A DNA stretch of 64,000 nt. Origin: Rickettsia conorii. GTDB taxonomy: Bacteria > Pseudomonadota > Alphaproteobacteria > Rickettsiales > Rickettsiaceae. The stretch spans positions 1 through 64,000 of the forward strand of contig DYTE01000004.1 of the NCBI GenBank assembly GCA_020726135.1, read 5' to 3'. The position numbers and the translations under genes were made by a program. Shown here one piece after another: positions 51,082 to 61,550 of the stretch; position 1 is the first letter of the stretch; each line of letters opens with the position of its first letter. The notes beneath the pieces were generated by a model. It was not told where the DNA came from, did no database searches, and worked only from the letters and a program-made list of their open reading frames with translations.

Positions 51082-51110
51082 ATTATATTTTTTTTAATTA
51101 CTTAAGTCAA
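51082..51110 (-). promoter_or_regulatory. Sigma-70 promoter of tRNA-fMet
   Basis: On the minus strand TTGACT (51110-51105), a 17-base spacer and TATAAT (51087-51082), 16 bases before the mature 5' end of the tRNA. Confidence 0.8.
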
Positions 51111-51218
51111 GAAATTTATTTCTTCCAGTTTTTATAGCTTTATATATTAATTATTTATAAATAATATGTAATATTACTTGAGTTAATGTAATAATATTAT
51201 ATTATAAAAAAAATTATG

Positions 51219-51242
51219 GAACGACTTTAAAAGCGTTCTTTT
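51219..51242 (+). terminator. Hairpin with T-run upstream of the 51278 gene
   Basis: GAACG (51219-51223) pairs with CGTTC (51234-51238), with possible inner CTTT/AAAG pairing, followed by four T residues. It lies 36 bases before the next start codon, so it may be a terminator of upstream transcription or an attenuator of the 51278 gene. Confidence 0.45.
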
Positions 51243-51277
51243 AATAGTAATAATTACAAAAATGGAGAAAATATATT

Positions 51278-52972
51278 ATGCTACAAGAGAATACCAAAGA
51301 AGATTTATATAATAAAATAGATTCTATACAAGAACAATTAAAATTATTAGAAAAAACAAAAATTGCTTTAGATGAGTTAATAAATTCAAATAATATAATT
51401 GATAATTTAAAAAAAAATATTGAAATTTCAAAAGAGAATGACAAAGGAATTAGTCAAGATGAATTACCGAATGAAGTGCAACAATATTCAAAAACAGAAG
51501 AATTAGAAGATCATGACACTCAGTTGCAAAAAATAAAATCAAATATATTTATAGATATTATAAAATTACGAAAATCGCTAAATTTAGAATTACTAAAAGC
51601 TGAAGTCCCACAAAAACAGATACAAGAAACAATCAATAGATTAGACGAAATACAATCTCGAGAAGCTTATTATAAAATAGAAACTATACAAGATAATTTA
51701 AGCGAATTAAATGTTTCTTCAACTGAAGATATAGTAATTAAACTAAAAGAAATAACTAAATCATTAGATGAAATTATAAATGAGTTTAAAAATGAATTAG
51801 AAAATGAAACATCTCCATCTGAACAACAATTAGAAAGATTTCAAAAAATATCTGAAGTACACGGACAATTAAATAAAATATTTTATGCATCACAAGAATT
51901 ACATATATTAGAAAAGTTTAAAAATTTATTAAATAAAGAGTCTCTATCTCAAAATGAATTGAAAGAATGTTCAAAATTATTAGAAGAAGTAAAAACATGT
52001 GAATATATGAAAATTTCATATTTAGCACAGGAAATTACTAAACTAACATTAGACGAGGCAAAAGATCCTAAAATATTGAAATTGAAATTAGATGAATTAA
52101 AGAATTCTTTAGAAAATAAGTCAGAAAATTTACGAGATGAGGCTAGTAAATTAGCTCTACATGAAGCAAAATATTTAAATGCAATTAAAAAGAATAAGAA
52201 CTTAACAAACGAAGAGTTTCTTGGTCTTTTAAGATTTTATCATGAGCTTAAAATTGTAACTTCAAGTATATCTCATAAAGGTTTTAATAATGATTTATCA
52301 AAAAGCTTGATTAATGAATTAGCAGATAATCTTACAATAATTATTGATCCAAAATCAGCACTTGTCTCTACAGCAAAAGAACTTACTAAACTAGGTTTAG
52401 ATGTAGCAGGAGAATATACATTTAGTACAACTAAAATTGTAGGATTGGTTGCTGAATTTTTAGAGAAAATAAAAACATTCAAGGAAAATCAAAAAATTAT
52501 GGATCTTGGATTAAGTGAAAGTGATTTGCAACTAACTCTATCTGCTATTATGAGTCAAATGCTCGATAGAGAAGAAAATATTGAATTCATTAAAGAATTA
52601 TCTAAAGATGAGCGTATATTTGAAAATATACCAAGTAAATTTATTGGAGTAAAGCCATTAACATTGCTTGAAATATGTGGAGCTGTTGTAGCAACTGAAA
52701 CAATTAAGCTATTAGTTGAAGGCAAAATTGATAAAAAATATCAGTTATCTGCAGATAATCAATCTTTTGCACCATATATAAAAATAATTGAAGGAGAATT
52801 AGAAAAACGATTAGCTCCTATTAGAGATAAATATCTTAAAGATAGTCGTTTGCATCATGAAGCGATTGCAGCTACAAAGACTATACCTAAAGGCGCTATA
52901 GTAGCTAACATATGTAATCGAGTAGCTCTCTCAACAGCACATACTACCCAAAAATCAACAATTACAATATAA
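51278..52972 (+). CDS. Lineage-specific coiled-coil protein with a helical C-terminal domain
   Basis: The 564-residue product is not recognised. Residues 1-330 are coiled coil (LDELINSNNIIDNLKKNIEIS, LEKFKNLLNKES, LKLDELKNSLENKSENL). Residues about 340-510 form a separate helical domain (ENQKIMDLGL, IPSKFIGVKPLTLLEICGAVVATETIKLL) that lines up with part of the protein at 49904. The tail is neutral to basic and Thr-rich (HTTQKSTITI). No signal peptide or membrane helix is visible. It converges on the DMT transporter gene, one base apart. Confidence 0.7.
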   Translation: MLQENTKEDLYNKIDSIQEQLKLLEKTKIALDELINSNNIIDNLKKNIEISKENDKGISQDELPNEVQQYSKTEELEDHDTQLQKIKSNIFIDIIKLRKSLNLELLKAEVPQKQIQETINRLDEIQSREAYYKIETIQDNLSELNVSSTEDIVIKLKEITKSLDEIINEFKNELENETSPSEQQLERFQKISEVHGQLNKIFYASQELHILEKFKNLLNKESLSQNELKECSKLLEEVKTCEYMKISYLAQEITKLTLDEAKDPKILKLKLDELKNSLENKSENLRDEASKLALHEAKYLNAIKKNKNLTNEEFLGLLRFYHELKIVTSSISHKGFNNDLSKSLINELADNLTIIIDPKSALVSTAKELTKLGLDVAGEYTFSTTKIVGLVAEFLEKIKTFKENQKIMDLGLSESDLQLTLSAIMSQMLDREENIEFIKELSKDERIFENIPSKFIGVKPLTLLEICGAVVATETIKLLVEGKIDKKYQLSADNQSFAPYIKIIEGELEKRLAPIRDKYLKDSRLHHEAIAATKTIPKGAIVANICNRVALSTAHTTQKSTITI

Positions 52973-52973
52973 T

Positions 52974-53858
52974 TCACTTATTTTTTATAGATTTTTTTGG
53001 TATAATTGTAATTATAGCTCCGGATAATGTAATTATTATTCCAGCTATTTGCATTATTGTAATTTTTTCATTAAGAAATAATATTCCAAGAATCACTACA
53101 AAAACTGGTTCTAAAACAGATAATAACGATGCTTGTTCACTAGTAATATATTTAATTGAATAGAAAAATAATAATATTGGAATAATCGTACATATACTAG
53201 CCATATAAATAATATTTATCCATATATTCAAATCTTTTGGCACATAAAAACTATCATCAAATATTGCTACAAAAAGACATGTTAACATAGAACCAGAGGA
53301 AACCATGAAAGTGGAAATATTAGTGGAGATTTTGATTTTTTTGCTAAGAAAAATATATAATGCATAAGAAAATGAAGCAATTAATGAAATTAATATTCCA
53401 ATAAAATCAAATTTAAACTGTGTTATATCGACTAAACAAATAATACCTATTATTAAAAATAATAATGAAAGATAATAGATATTATCTAATTTTTGTTTAT
53501 CAAATATAACATTAAAAAGCATAACAATAGCTGGATATATAAAAAATATAACCATTGCAAGACCAGTTCCAATATATTCACTTGATATAAAATATAATAT
53601 TGCCGAGGAACTATATAATATTAGTCCACAGATAAATATTTTCAAACTTTCTATATAAGATTGAAATATTAGTTGATATTTTGGAACAATGATAATTAGC
53701 ATAATAATAGTTGCTACAAAAAATCTCCAAAACAACATATTATGAACAGATAATTCCGCATTTATTAATATTTTGCCAAAATAACCTATAAATCCATAAC
53801 ATAAGCCTGAGCTCATAGCATATATATATCCCAATTTTTTATGAGATAAGAATGTCAC
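52974..53858 (-). CDS. EamA/DMT-family transporter
   Basis: The 294-residue product has ten membrane helices in two EamA repeats (GYIYAMSSGLCYGFIGYFGK for the first, IGILISLIASFSYALYIFLSKK for the second) and the motif SVLEPVFVVILGILFLNEKITIMQIAG typical of the family. DMT proteins export or import small metabolites; in Rickettsia some take up S-adenosylmethionine, but the substrate is not evident here. Confidence 0.88.
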   Translation of the reverse strand: MTFLSHKKLGYIYAMSSGLCYGFIGYFGKILINAELSVHNMLFWRFFVATIIMLIIIVPKYQLIFQSYIESLKIFICGLILYSSSAILYFISSEYIGTGLAMVIFFIYPAIVMLFNVIFDKQKLDNIYYLSLLFLIIGIICLVDITQFKFDFIGILISLIASFSYALYIFLSKKIKISTNISTFMVSSGSMLTCLFVAIFDDSFYVPKDLNIWINIIYMASICTIIPILLFFYSIKYITSEQASLLSVLEPVFVVILGILFLNEKITIMQIAGIIITLSGAIITIIPKKSIKNK

Positions 53859-53950
53859 AATGTACCTATTTTAATTAGATCAAAATAATGTTTAGTAGAA
53901 TATCATTCTTATAATATAACTGGATGTAGTAATTAGTCAAGTGTGAAGTT

Positions 53951-54616
53951 TTATGATTTTAGGCAAAGATGTCCATCTCGTAATTCATATAGAATATCAG
54001 CTTTATTTGCAAGTTCATGATCATGAGTTACAATTATAACGGCAATTTCCAATTCTTTACTTACAGAACAAAATAAATCAAATATTTGCAAAGAATTTTT
54101 AGGATCAAGATTTCCTGTAGGTTCATCAGCTAAAATAATTGATGGTTTATTGATTAAGCTACGTGCTATAGCTACTCTTTGCTGCTCTCCACCAGATAAT
54201 TCTCCAGGTACATGATATAATTTATTCTCAAGACCAAGTTTTGTTAAAATTTTTATAGCTTCTTTGATGGCAATAGTTTCATTTATTCCGGCAATTAAAA
54301 GAGGCATATATACATTCTCTATAGAAGTGAAATCTTTAAGTAAATGATGTTGTTGATATATAAATCCCATATGATGCAATCTAATGAAATCATGATTTTT
54401 ATTATTTAATCCATTAATAATTACCTTGCCACTATTTGGAATATCAAGTAGTCCTGCTATATGTAATAATGTAGATTTGCCACTACCGGAACTACCTGTT
54501 ATCGAGATAATATTTCCCTTTGCAACATTTAAATTTATATTATCAAGAATTTTAATTATAGACCCACATTGAATATAAGATTTAGAAATATTTTGTAATT
54601 TTAAAACATCATTCAT
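53951..54616 (-). CDS. lolD: Lipoprotein-releasing ABC transporter ATPase LolD
   Basis: LolD powers release of outer-membrane lipoproteins to LolA. The 221-residue product has Walker A GSSGSGKST, Q-loop YQQHHLL, signature LSGGEQQRV, Walker B IILADEPTGNLD and the switch His in VTHDHEL. ATG 54616 (MNDVLKLQNISK) overlaps the lolC stop by eight bases; an in-frame upstream codon at 54631 is less likely. Confidence 0.94.
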   Translation of the reverse strand: MNDVLKLQNISKSYIQCGSIIKILDNINLNVAKGNIISITGSSGSGKSTLLHIAGLLDIPNSGKVIINGLNNKNHDFIRLHHMGFIYQQHHLLKDFTSIENVYMPLLIAGINETIAIKEAIKILTKLGLENKLYHVPGELSGGEQQRVAIARSLINKPSIILADEPTGNLDPKNSLQIFDLFCSVSKELEIAVIIVTHDHELANKADILYELRDGHLCLKS

Positions 54617-55856
54617 AACGCAACAACTCAACAGGATTTAAACGAGATGCTTTATATGATGGATATATTGTAGCTATAAAACATAATATTAATGAAATTA
54701 GGCATGTCCAAATTACATCATTGACTTGTACATCAGATGGAAGATTATATAAAAAATAAACAGCAGCTTCAAAAATTTTAACTCCAGATATTTGTTCCAA
54801 AAAATTCTTAATTGATGAGATATTATAAGCAATAATAGTACCCAAACTTGCTCCCATAAATGTTCCAAGAAATCCAACAATCATACCATTATAAATAAAT
54901 AACATCATAATCTGACTCTGTTTTGCGCCAATAGTTTTAAGTATCGCAATATCACGTGATTTATCTTTAACAAGCATAAATAATGTTGAAACTATATTAA
55001 ATGCTGCAACTATTATAATTAATGTTAATATAACAAGCATAGCAACTCGCTCAACAGCTAAAGCTGAAAGCAATTGCATATTTGTTTTTTTCCAACTATT
55101 TACTTTATAGACAGATCCTAAAATTTTTTGAATATTAGATGCAAAAATATCGGCTTTATCATAATTTTCGGTATATATTTCCATGATATTGATATTATCT
55201 CCTAATGAAAAAAAAGTTTGAGCTGAGCTAAGTGGCATTATAACAGTCATTGAATCATAGTCATATTTCCCACTATTGAAAATAGCGATTACAGTAAAAT
55301 CTTTAGAACGTGGCATAGTACCAAAAGCGGTATTTATAGTATTTGCAGAAATTAATTTAACAATATTTCCTAATTTAACACCTAAAATATAAGCTAATTC
55401 AGATCCAATCATTATTGGATTTTTACCTATAAAATCTTCAATATTACCAAATATTATATTTTCAGATATTTCTTTTTTATGTTTTAAATCTTCTAAATTA
55501 AAAGCTTTAACTATCACGCCAGTGTCAGATCTATTTCCACGTGCTAAACTTTGTGCATATATGGATGGAGTAATATTTGATATATAATCTAATTTAGATA
55601 ATTGTTTTTGAATTTCAGAATAATTATTAATATGCTCATTTTCTGATATAATTGTTATATCACCATTAATACCTATGATATTTTTAGTCAGTTCTCTATG
55701 AAACCCATTCATAACAGACATAACAACAATTAAAGCTGCAACACCTATCATAATACCTATTAATGATACAAATGATATGAAAGATACAAATTTTTCATTT
55801 TTTTTAGCTTTAAAATATCTAAATGCGATTTTAAAAATGAATTTGTGAGATATCAT
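54609..55856 (-). CDS. lolC: Lipoprotein-releasing permease LolC/LolE type
   Basis: The 415-residue product has the MacB/FtsX layout: one N-terminal helix (FVSFISFVSLIGIMIGVAALIVVMSVMNGF), a large periplasmic domain, and three C-terminal helices ending SYKASRLNPVELLRYE. The element MNGFHRELTKNIIGINGDITI is characteristic of LolC/E. One permease gene is coupled to lolD, as in alphaproteobacteria with a single homodimeric LolF-like partner. Confidence 0.92.
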   Translation of the reverse strand: MISHKFIFKIAFRYFKAKKNEKFVSFISFVSLIGIMIGVAALIVVMSVMNGFHRELTKNIIGINGDITIISENEHINNYSEIQKQLSKLDYISNITPSIYAQSLARGNRSDTGVIVKAFNLEDLKHKKEISENIIFGNIEDFIGKNPIMIGSELAYILGVKLGNIVKLISANTINTAFGTMPRSKDFTVIAIFNSGKYDYDSMTVIMPLSSAQTFFSLGDNINIMEIYTENYDKADIFASNIQKILGSVYKVNSWKKTNMQLLSALAVERVAMLVILTLIIIVAAFNIVSTLFMLVKDKSRDIAILKTIGAKQSQIMMLFIYNGMIVGFLGTFMGASLGTIIAYNISSIKNFLEQISGVKIFEAAVYFLYNLPSDVQVNDVIWTCLISLILCFIATIYPSYKASRLNPVELLRYE

Positions 55857-55907
55857 TAATTTTAATTATAAATTATGAACATATATTAAAAATTAAAGAA
55901 CTGATGA

Positions 55908-55984
55908 TGGTGCACCCTAAAGGATTCGAACCTTTGACCTGCGGATTAGAAATCCGACGCTCTATCCTGCTGAGCTAAGGGTGC
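55908..55984 (-). tRNA. tRNA-Arg (TCT)
   Basis: 77 bases with encoded CCA. Acceptor GCACCCT/AGGGTGC, D arm TAGCTCAGCAGGATAGAGC, anticodon loop TTTCTAA with anticodon TCT, T arm AAAGGTTCGAATCCTTT. Confidence 0.95.
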
Positions 55985-56002
55985 AAACCTAAATCATAGA
56001 TA

Positions 56003-56031
56003 CTTATATCATTTTCATTCAAATTTTTCAA
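56003..56031 (-). promoter_or_regulatory. Sigma-70 promoter of tRNA-Arg
   Basis: On the minus strand TTGAAA (56031-56026), a 17-base spacer and TATAAG (56008-56003), 19 bases before the tRNA. Confidence 0.65.
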
Positions 56032-56138
56032 GATAAATTTAAATTTTGTATAAGTTCATAATAGATGAGAATATCTTTGCTCAAAATTTATTATTATAAT
56101 TCTATAAACTATTAAATAAATGATTCACATAAAAAAAC

Positions 56139-58706
56139 TTAATTATTATTTTCATTTCTTGCTTTTAATAATTTTTCTATCTCTGTTGTATCAAAGATTT
56201 TACTAGGAGTAAATATATTATTAGCAAGTTTTATATTCAAACTCGTAGATGTATTTTCACCGATTCTGAAGTAAAATATAGAAGCAAGATTAATATTAGA
56301 ATCATATAAATTATATGATAATGCGCTAGAACCTATGCTATAATTACTATTGAAAGATATTTTATCACAAATAATTATGCCATTCTTTAAAGAAATATTA
56401 CTTTTTGCTTCAGATATTGCTGTAACAGATTCTCCGAAATATTTTTTTAAATCATCGTCCAGTAAAGTTATTTCATAATTTGGTTCGTTAATTTTTTCTA
56501 TAAAATCATCTATAGCAAAATGATTTAATAATATATCCTTGAAAATTATATTCGATTTTGTTTCTAGATTATATAATAATTCAGCATTATTATTACCATT
56601 TGTTAAAATTGTTCCATTAAGGCTTACGGCTCCATTGGTTAAAAAATATTTAGAATTAGGAAATATCTTTTGAAATTCTGAAATATTTGCTGAATTTATC
56701 GCATAAGCTAAATTAACACTATAAGGTTTTAAGATGAAATTACCTAAAAGTTTTATTTTTCCTCCAAATATATTGGCTTCAAAATTATTGATATTGACTA
56801 TGGAATTATCATTATTTAATGATAATTTAATATTTTCAATTGATGAATCATCAAAATATATATTGGAAATATGAGCATTTAAATTTAAATATGAATCTTG
56901 AAACTGAAATTGATTTGCTAAAAAATCATTAATTTGAACAATTGATGATATAAGACTACTCAAATCTGTCTTAATATTAGCATCGTTAATCGTAAAATTA
57001 AATATTGGTTTTAAATCTTGTGCTGATAGTTTAATATTAGCATCTATATAATCTTTATTTTTTTCAATATGTATGTCTTTAATATCTATTATACCAGAAT
57101 CAATATTTGTTATAAAATATACTTTATCAAAATCATAATTTTCAAATTTAAAATTATTTATTTTTATATCAATATTGCCATTATAATTAAATGTTCTAAT
57201 AGGTATGAATTTATTTAAATATTCTTCATTTTTAGTAGATTTAGTTAAATTTTTAACAAATTCAATTATATTGGAAAAAATTGGATAATTTTTTTGTGTA
57301 AGGTCTAATGGAGAAATAGTGAAATTAGCTTCAATATGTGGAATATATCCTATAAATCTTATAAATAAATCACCAATTAATTTGGTTTGATCAATATCTA
57401 ATATAATATTTGAAAATATAATATCTGCTAAAGTTGCTCTTAAGTCTGAAGATAAAATAAAATCAATAGATTCATTATTAGTTAAATTTTCATATCCAAA
57501 TATTTTTAATATTGAATTTAAATCATTATGTTTTAAATATATGTTACCGTCAAAAAGACTACGAATAGAATTTTGAGTAATATTACCGTTAAGTTTAAAT
57601 TCATTACCTAGTTTATCAGAAGTTGAACAATCTACTATATTTAGTATATTATTTTCTATTTCAAATAAAAATTTAAAATTTTCAAAATTATTTTTCTCAT
57701 CTAACAATAATTTATTAATAGTAATTTCAGATTTAACAAATTTATCAGATAAATTAAGTTTTATATTTTGATTGTTAGTATCAATTATATGTTCTTCTTG
57801 ATTTTTTTGATTTAGAAGAGTTTGAAAGTTTAAACTTGGTATAGAGAAATTAACTAGAGAAGGATCTTTTTCATCATAAGGAATATATATTGATCCATTA
57901 GAAGAAAATGAATTAGAAACTATAGAAATATTGTTAATTATTAAACCAGATTCATTTTGTGATATATCAAATTTAATATTACTGCTTTCGCGTTGATTAA
58001 ATTTACTAAAAATCTTATTAAGATCTGGCATTAAACTGCTTAATAATTTTCCTAATTTTTTTGTTACAAACTCTCCCTTGCCATTAATTAATTTATTATT
58101 TTTATAATTTTCTGTAATTGTGAGATTATAAATATCTGTAAAGATAGTAAATTCCATTTCTGATATGTCATGATCTTTGCTTACAGATCCACTAATTTGT
58201 CCTTTATTTTCAAGTGTACCTTTGAAAAAAATACTATTAGGTGTATTATCTTTAAATATAGATACATGAGAAAAATTTTGAATAATATTTTTTTCAAAGT
58301 TTAATATAACAAAATTAATAATATCAACATTATTATTTACAGAAAAAATATTGCTAATGAGTTCTTGTGCTAGTTTTACATGATTTGTTATATCAAAATT
58401 ACTATTTTCAAGATATAATGATGCTTTATTAATTCTAATATTTAATAATTTGGGAGAAAAAGTTAGAATAGACAAAATGTCAAATTCAATTATTAGATCT
58501 TCAAAAATTAAATTATTATTAAAATTTATATGTTCTATTTTTAACATAGGAAATGGAGTTCTAATGACTTCTATTTTACCTATATTTTTTGGATCTATAT
58601 TTATTTTATTTGTGATATTTGTATAATCAATACCATATAATATATACAATGTTAACATGCAAATAATTACAAATAATATAGAAATAGAAAAAAAGATTTT
58701 TTTCAT
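56139..58706 (-). CDS. AsmA-like membrane-anchored periplasmic protein
   Basis: The 855-residue product has one N-terminal helix (FFSISILFVIICMLTLYILYGI) followed by NKINIDPKNIGKIEVIRTPFPMLKIEHINF, the start of the AsmA fold, and a very long beta-rich periplasmic part with repeated short strands. The C-terminal part (GAVSLNGTILTNG, SNISLKNGIIICDKISFNS) fits the AsmA C-terminal domain. AsmA-family proteins bridge the envelope and help lipid transport or outer-membrane homeostasis. It is divergent from rimM. Confidence 0.8.
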   Translation of the reverse strand: MKKIFFSISILFVIICMLTLYILYGIDYTNITNKINIDPKNIGKIEVIRTPFPMLKIEHINFNNNLIFEDLIIEFDILSILTFSPKLLNIRINKASLYLENSNFDITNHVKLAQELISNIFSVNNNVDIINFVILNFEKNIIQNFSHVSIFKDNTPNSIFFKGTLENKGQISGSVSKDHDISEMEFTIFTDIYNLTITENYKNNKLINGKGEFVTKKLGKLLSSLMPDLNKIFSKFNQRESSNIKFDISQNESGLIINNISIVSNSFSSNGSIYIPYDEKDPSLVNFSIPSLNFQTLLNQKNQEEHIIDTNNQNIKLNLSDKFVKSEITINKLLLDEKNNFENFKFLFEIENNILNIVDCSTSDKLGNEFKLNGNITQNSIRSLFDGNIYLKHNDLNSILKIFGYENLTNNESIDFILSSDLRATLADIIFSNIILDIDQTKLIGDLFIRFIGYIPHIEANFTISPLDLTQKNYPIFSNIIEFVKNLTKSTKNEEYLNKFIPIRTFNYNGNIDIKINNFKFENYDFDKVYFITNIDSGIIDIKDIHIEKNKDYIDANIKLSAQDLKPIFNFTINDANIKTDLSSLISSIVQINDFLANQFQFQDSYLNLNAHISNIYFDDSSIENIKLSLNNDNSIVNINNFEANIFGGKIKLLGNFILKPYSVNLAYAINSANISEFQKIFPNSKYFLTNGAVSLNGTILTNGNNNAELLYNLETKSNIIFKDILLNHFAIDDFIEKINEPNYEITLLDDDLKKYFGESVTAISEAKSNISLKNGIIICDKISFNSNYSIGSSALSYNLYDSNINLASIFYFRIGENTSTSLNIKLANNIFTPSKIFDTTEIEKLLKARNENNN

Positions 58707-58763
58707 TAAATGTATGATTTAAAAATTAAATAAATTATCATCACTATTAAAGCATAAAAATGT

Positions 58764-59261
58764 ATGAATATAAATAAAAAACTGATTTTATTAGGCATAA
58801 TAACTAAAGTACATGGTATAAAAGGTCACATTATTGTTAAATCTTTTACAAATCCTAAAATTAATATATGTTCATTAAATTTAATATCAGAAAATTCTGA
58901 TATTGTGAAATTGAAAATGATTGGGAAAACTAAAGCTTCAGATATAATATGTCAATTTAATAATGTTATCTCAAGAAACGAAGCTGAAAAATTAATTGGT
59001 TTTAAGTTTTTTTGTGATAGAAGCTCATTAGCTGAAACTAAAGATGAAGAATTTTATATTCAGGATTTAATTGGAAGAATTGTAAAAAATTCAAATATGG
59101 AAATTATAGGAGAAATTTTTTATTTACATAATTTTGGTGCAGGTGACATTGTTGAAATTAAGTTTTTAAACCAAAAGACTGAAATGTTTCCATTTAATGA
59201 AAAATTTTTTCCTGAAATAAATAATGAATATGTAATATTACAATATCACGAAGATTATTAA
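58764..59261 (+). CDS. rimM: Ribosome maturation factor RimM
   Basis: RimM assists maturation of the 30S subunit head by binding S19. The 165-residue product starts with LLGIITKVHGIKGHIIVKSFT, the family signature, has SRNEAEKLIGFKFFCDRSSL and the PRC-barrel part (FYIQDLIGRIV, PFNEKFFPEI). There is no trmD or rpsP next to it, unlike the common bacterial operon. Confidence 0.93.
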   Translation: MNINKKLILLGIITKVHGIKGHIIVKSFTNPKINICSLNLISENSDIVKLKMIGKTKASDIICQFNNVISRNEAEKLIGFKFFCDRSSLAETKDEEFYIQDLIGRIVKNSNMEIIGEIFYLHNFGAGDIVEIKFLNQKTEMFPFNEKFFPEINNEYVILQYHEDY

Positions 59262-59266
59262 TGGCA

Positions 59267-59349
59267 CGGCTTTATTAATGAACTCGCTTCACTGAAATTC
59301 ATATAAAATTAATTTCAAATAATATATTATTGTTCACACAACAAAGCCG
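59267..59349. repeat. Nested three-stem palindrome between rimM and queH
   Basis: CGGCTTT (59267-59273) pairs with AAAGCCG (59343-59349); inside it TGAAC (59279-59283) pairs with GTTCA (59332-59336), and TGAAATT (59293-59299) with AATTTCA (59311-59317). It lies in the 199-base gap between convergent genes. It could be a palindromic repeat element, a small RNA or a relic. The rest of the gap shows nothing. Confidence 0.5.
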
Positions 59350-59460
59350 CATTTAAATACTAAAATTAGATATGATTTTAATTATTTATATTTAATAAAT
59401 ATCATAAGTTTTTAGTAACTATAATCAACATGATATCAAGCTTTAAATAAATTAAATCAT

Positions 59461-60108
59461 TTAAACATAAAATTCTTTTCCAATTTTAATTGGCTCACGA
59501 TTATTTTGAACTCTCCAATTATTTGTGCATTTTAGAGAATAAATACAACCGCAATATTCTTGTTTATAAAAATTTTCACGTTTAGATATTTCATACATTT
59601 TACTACTTCCACCTTCTTTACGCCAATTATATGTCCAATAACTTATTCCTTCATACAATGATGCAGCTTTAATTCCAGACATATTAATTTGATTCATATC
59701 TTTCCAACGCGAAATACCAAGAGAACTTGTAATAATTTTAAAATTATTGAGAGATGCATAATCAGCTGTGCGAACAAAACGCATATCAAAACACATAGAG
59801 CAACGTATTCCTCTTTCTGGTTCATCCTCCATGCCCTTTGCTAATTGAAACCAGTTCTGTACATCATAATCAGCATCAATAAAAGGAATATTCATTTTTT
59901 CAGCAAAACGAATATTTTCATTTTTCCGAATTTCATATTCAGCTTTAGGATGAATATTGGGATTATAAAAAAATATTGTTAGTTCAATGCCATTATTTAT
60001 CATTTTTTCCATTACTGCTCCAGAGCATGGTGCGCAACAGGAATGCATTAGAACTTTTTTTTCTCCATATGGCACATTAAAATCACAATTTTCTATTTTA
60101 TTATTCAT
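59461..60108 (-). CDS. queH: Epoxyqueuosine reductase QueH
   Basis: QueH reduces epoxyqueuosine to queuosine in tRNA, the last step of the pathway. The 215-residue product has the N-terminal [40 protein letters not shown] and the late [11 protein letters not shown], i.e. the paired CC...C and CxxC cysteines that bind an iron-sulfur cluster and metal. ATG 60108 is preferred to a GTG at 60114. It overlaps the MFS gene by eight bases. Confidence 0.92.
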   Translation of the reverse strand: MNNKIENCDFNVPYGEKKVLMHSCCAPCSGAVMEKMINNGIELTIFFYNPNIHPKAEYEIRKNENIRFAEKMNIPFIDADYDVQNWFQLAKGMEDEPERGIRCSMCFDMRFVRTADYASLNNFKIITSSLGISRWKDMNQINMSGIKAASLYEGISYWTYNWRKEGGSSKMYEISKRENFYKQEYCGCIYSLKCTNNWRVQNNREPIKIGKEFYV

Positions 60109-61354
60109 ATTCACTCAAATTTTTTCTATAAGTTTCAATGTAGAACTTAATTACTATTAAAGATATAAAAGCAAGTATAATTAAATAATAACTAATAGCA
60201 AATTTATTTCCTGTCCATTGAGATAGTAACATTGCTACCATTGGCGCTGAGCCACCAAATATTGCTGCTGCTAAATTATAAGACAATGCAACCCCTGTAA
60301 ATCTAACACTTGTTGGAAATAATTCCACCAATAATGTTGGTATAGGGCCCATATAGATTGATATAATAGTTGAAAACAAAATTTGTGAAATAATAGCATA
60401 AGTAAAATTCATACTACCTAACATCATAAATAATGGATAGACAAAAATTATCAATAATATTATTGCAAAAACTAAAACTTTTTTTCTACCTATTTTATCT
60501 GAAATAAAAGCTGAAATTGGCAATATTATAATCATAACAATGAGAATTATAGAACTTATAATAGAACTTTGATCAGCACTATAACCTAAATTTTTCATAA
60601 AATTACCAATAAAAACTGTAGCTGTATAGAATGGAGCTGTTACAGTTATATATAGGCCTATTGCTATAAATAATTCTTTATAATATTTAGTCAAAGTTTC
60701 TTTAAGAGGTTGTTTAGATAATCTACCAGCAGCCTTAGCTTTTTTATATAAAGGACTTTCAGAGAGATTTTTTCTAATATAAAGTCCAACTGATCCTATA
60801 AAGAGTCCTGCTATAAAAGGTATTCTCCATCCCCAGCTCTCCAACATTTCTTTTGGCATAAAATAGGAGAAACAAAAAGCTGTAAATAACCCCAGCAACA
60901 TTCCAGCGCACATACTAACAAAAGATGCGCTTCCAGCTAAACCTCTATTTTCCATAGGTGCATGTTCTACAATATATGAAATACAGCCACTAAATTCACC
61001 TCCAAGAGAGAATCCTTGAATTAGTCTAATTATAGTTAATAATATTGGAGCTAAAATACCTATTGTTTCGTATCCAGGTAATAAACCAATGCCAGCTGTT
61101 GGAATTGCCATTGTAATTATACCTATTACTAATGCAATACGTCTACCATATTTATCTCCAATATTTCCAATAATCACGCCTCCAAGTGGACGAACAATGA
61201 AACCAGCTGCAAATACTGCAAATGTTAATGTTTCCCTTATCTCAGAATCAGGGAAAAAATGCATTCCAATTATATAACAAAATTGTGCATATAGAGCGTA
61301 ATCATACCATTCTAATGCATTACCTATCATACCAGATATTACTATTTTCTTCAT
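60101..61354 (-). CDS. MFS transporter of the metabolite:H+ symporter type
   Basis: The 417-residue product has 12 membrane helices and the family marks of the ProP/MHS group: [20 protein letters not shown] at the start, [45 protein letters not shown] and [10 protein letters not shown]. Rickettsia genomes carry many ProP-like paralogues that import osmolytes or carboxylates; the substrate here is not evident. Confidence 0.92.
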   Translation of the reverse strand: MKKIVISGMIGNALEWYDYALYAQFCYIIGMHFFPDSEIRETLTFAVFAAGFIVRPLGGVIIGNIGDKYGRRIALVIGIITMAIPTAGIGLLPGYETIGILAPILLTIIRLIQGFSLGGEFSGCISYIVEHAPMENRGLAGSASFVSMCAGMLLGLFTAFCFSYFMPKEMLESWGWRIPFIAGLFIGSVGLYIRKNLSESPLYKKAKAAGRLSKQPLKETLTKYYKELFIAIGLYITVTAPFYTATVFIGNFMKNLGYSADQSSIISSIILIVMIIILPISAFISDKIGRKKVLVFAIILLIIFVYPLFMMLGSMNFTYAIISQILFSTIISIYMGPIPTLLVELFPTSVRFTGVALSYNLAAAIFGGSAPMVAMLLSQWTGNKFAISYYLIILAFISLIVIKFYIETYRKNLSEYE

Positions 61355-61550
61355 TGTTACCTAAAAATAATTTACATTGATTCAATCATAGATAAGTTAT
61401 ATGCTATTTGACAATAGGATTCTTGTGTTTTTTATGAAATAATTTAAATCAGCTAATTAATATTAAAATTAAGTGATATTTTTCAAATACTTGAATAAGT
61501 TAGTAATTACTATATATTTGATAATAAAATTAATAAATTTTTACATACAC

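Noticed and set aside
61473-61550. Upstream start for uppS
   Set aside because: It would add 26 hydrophobic residues before the conserved MDGN block; family members start where ATG 61551 does.
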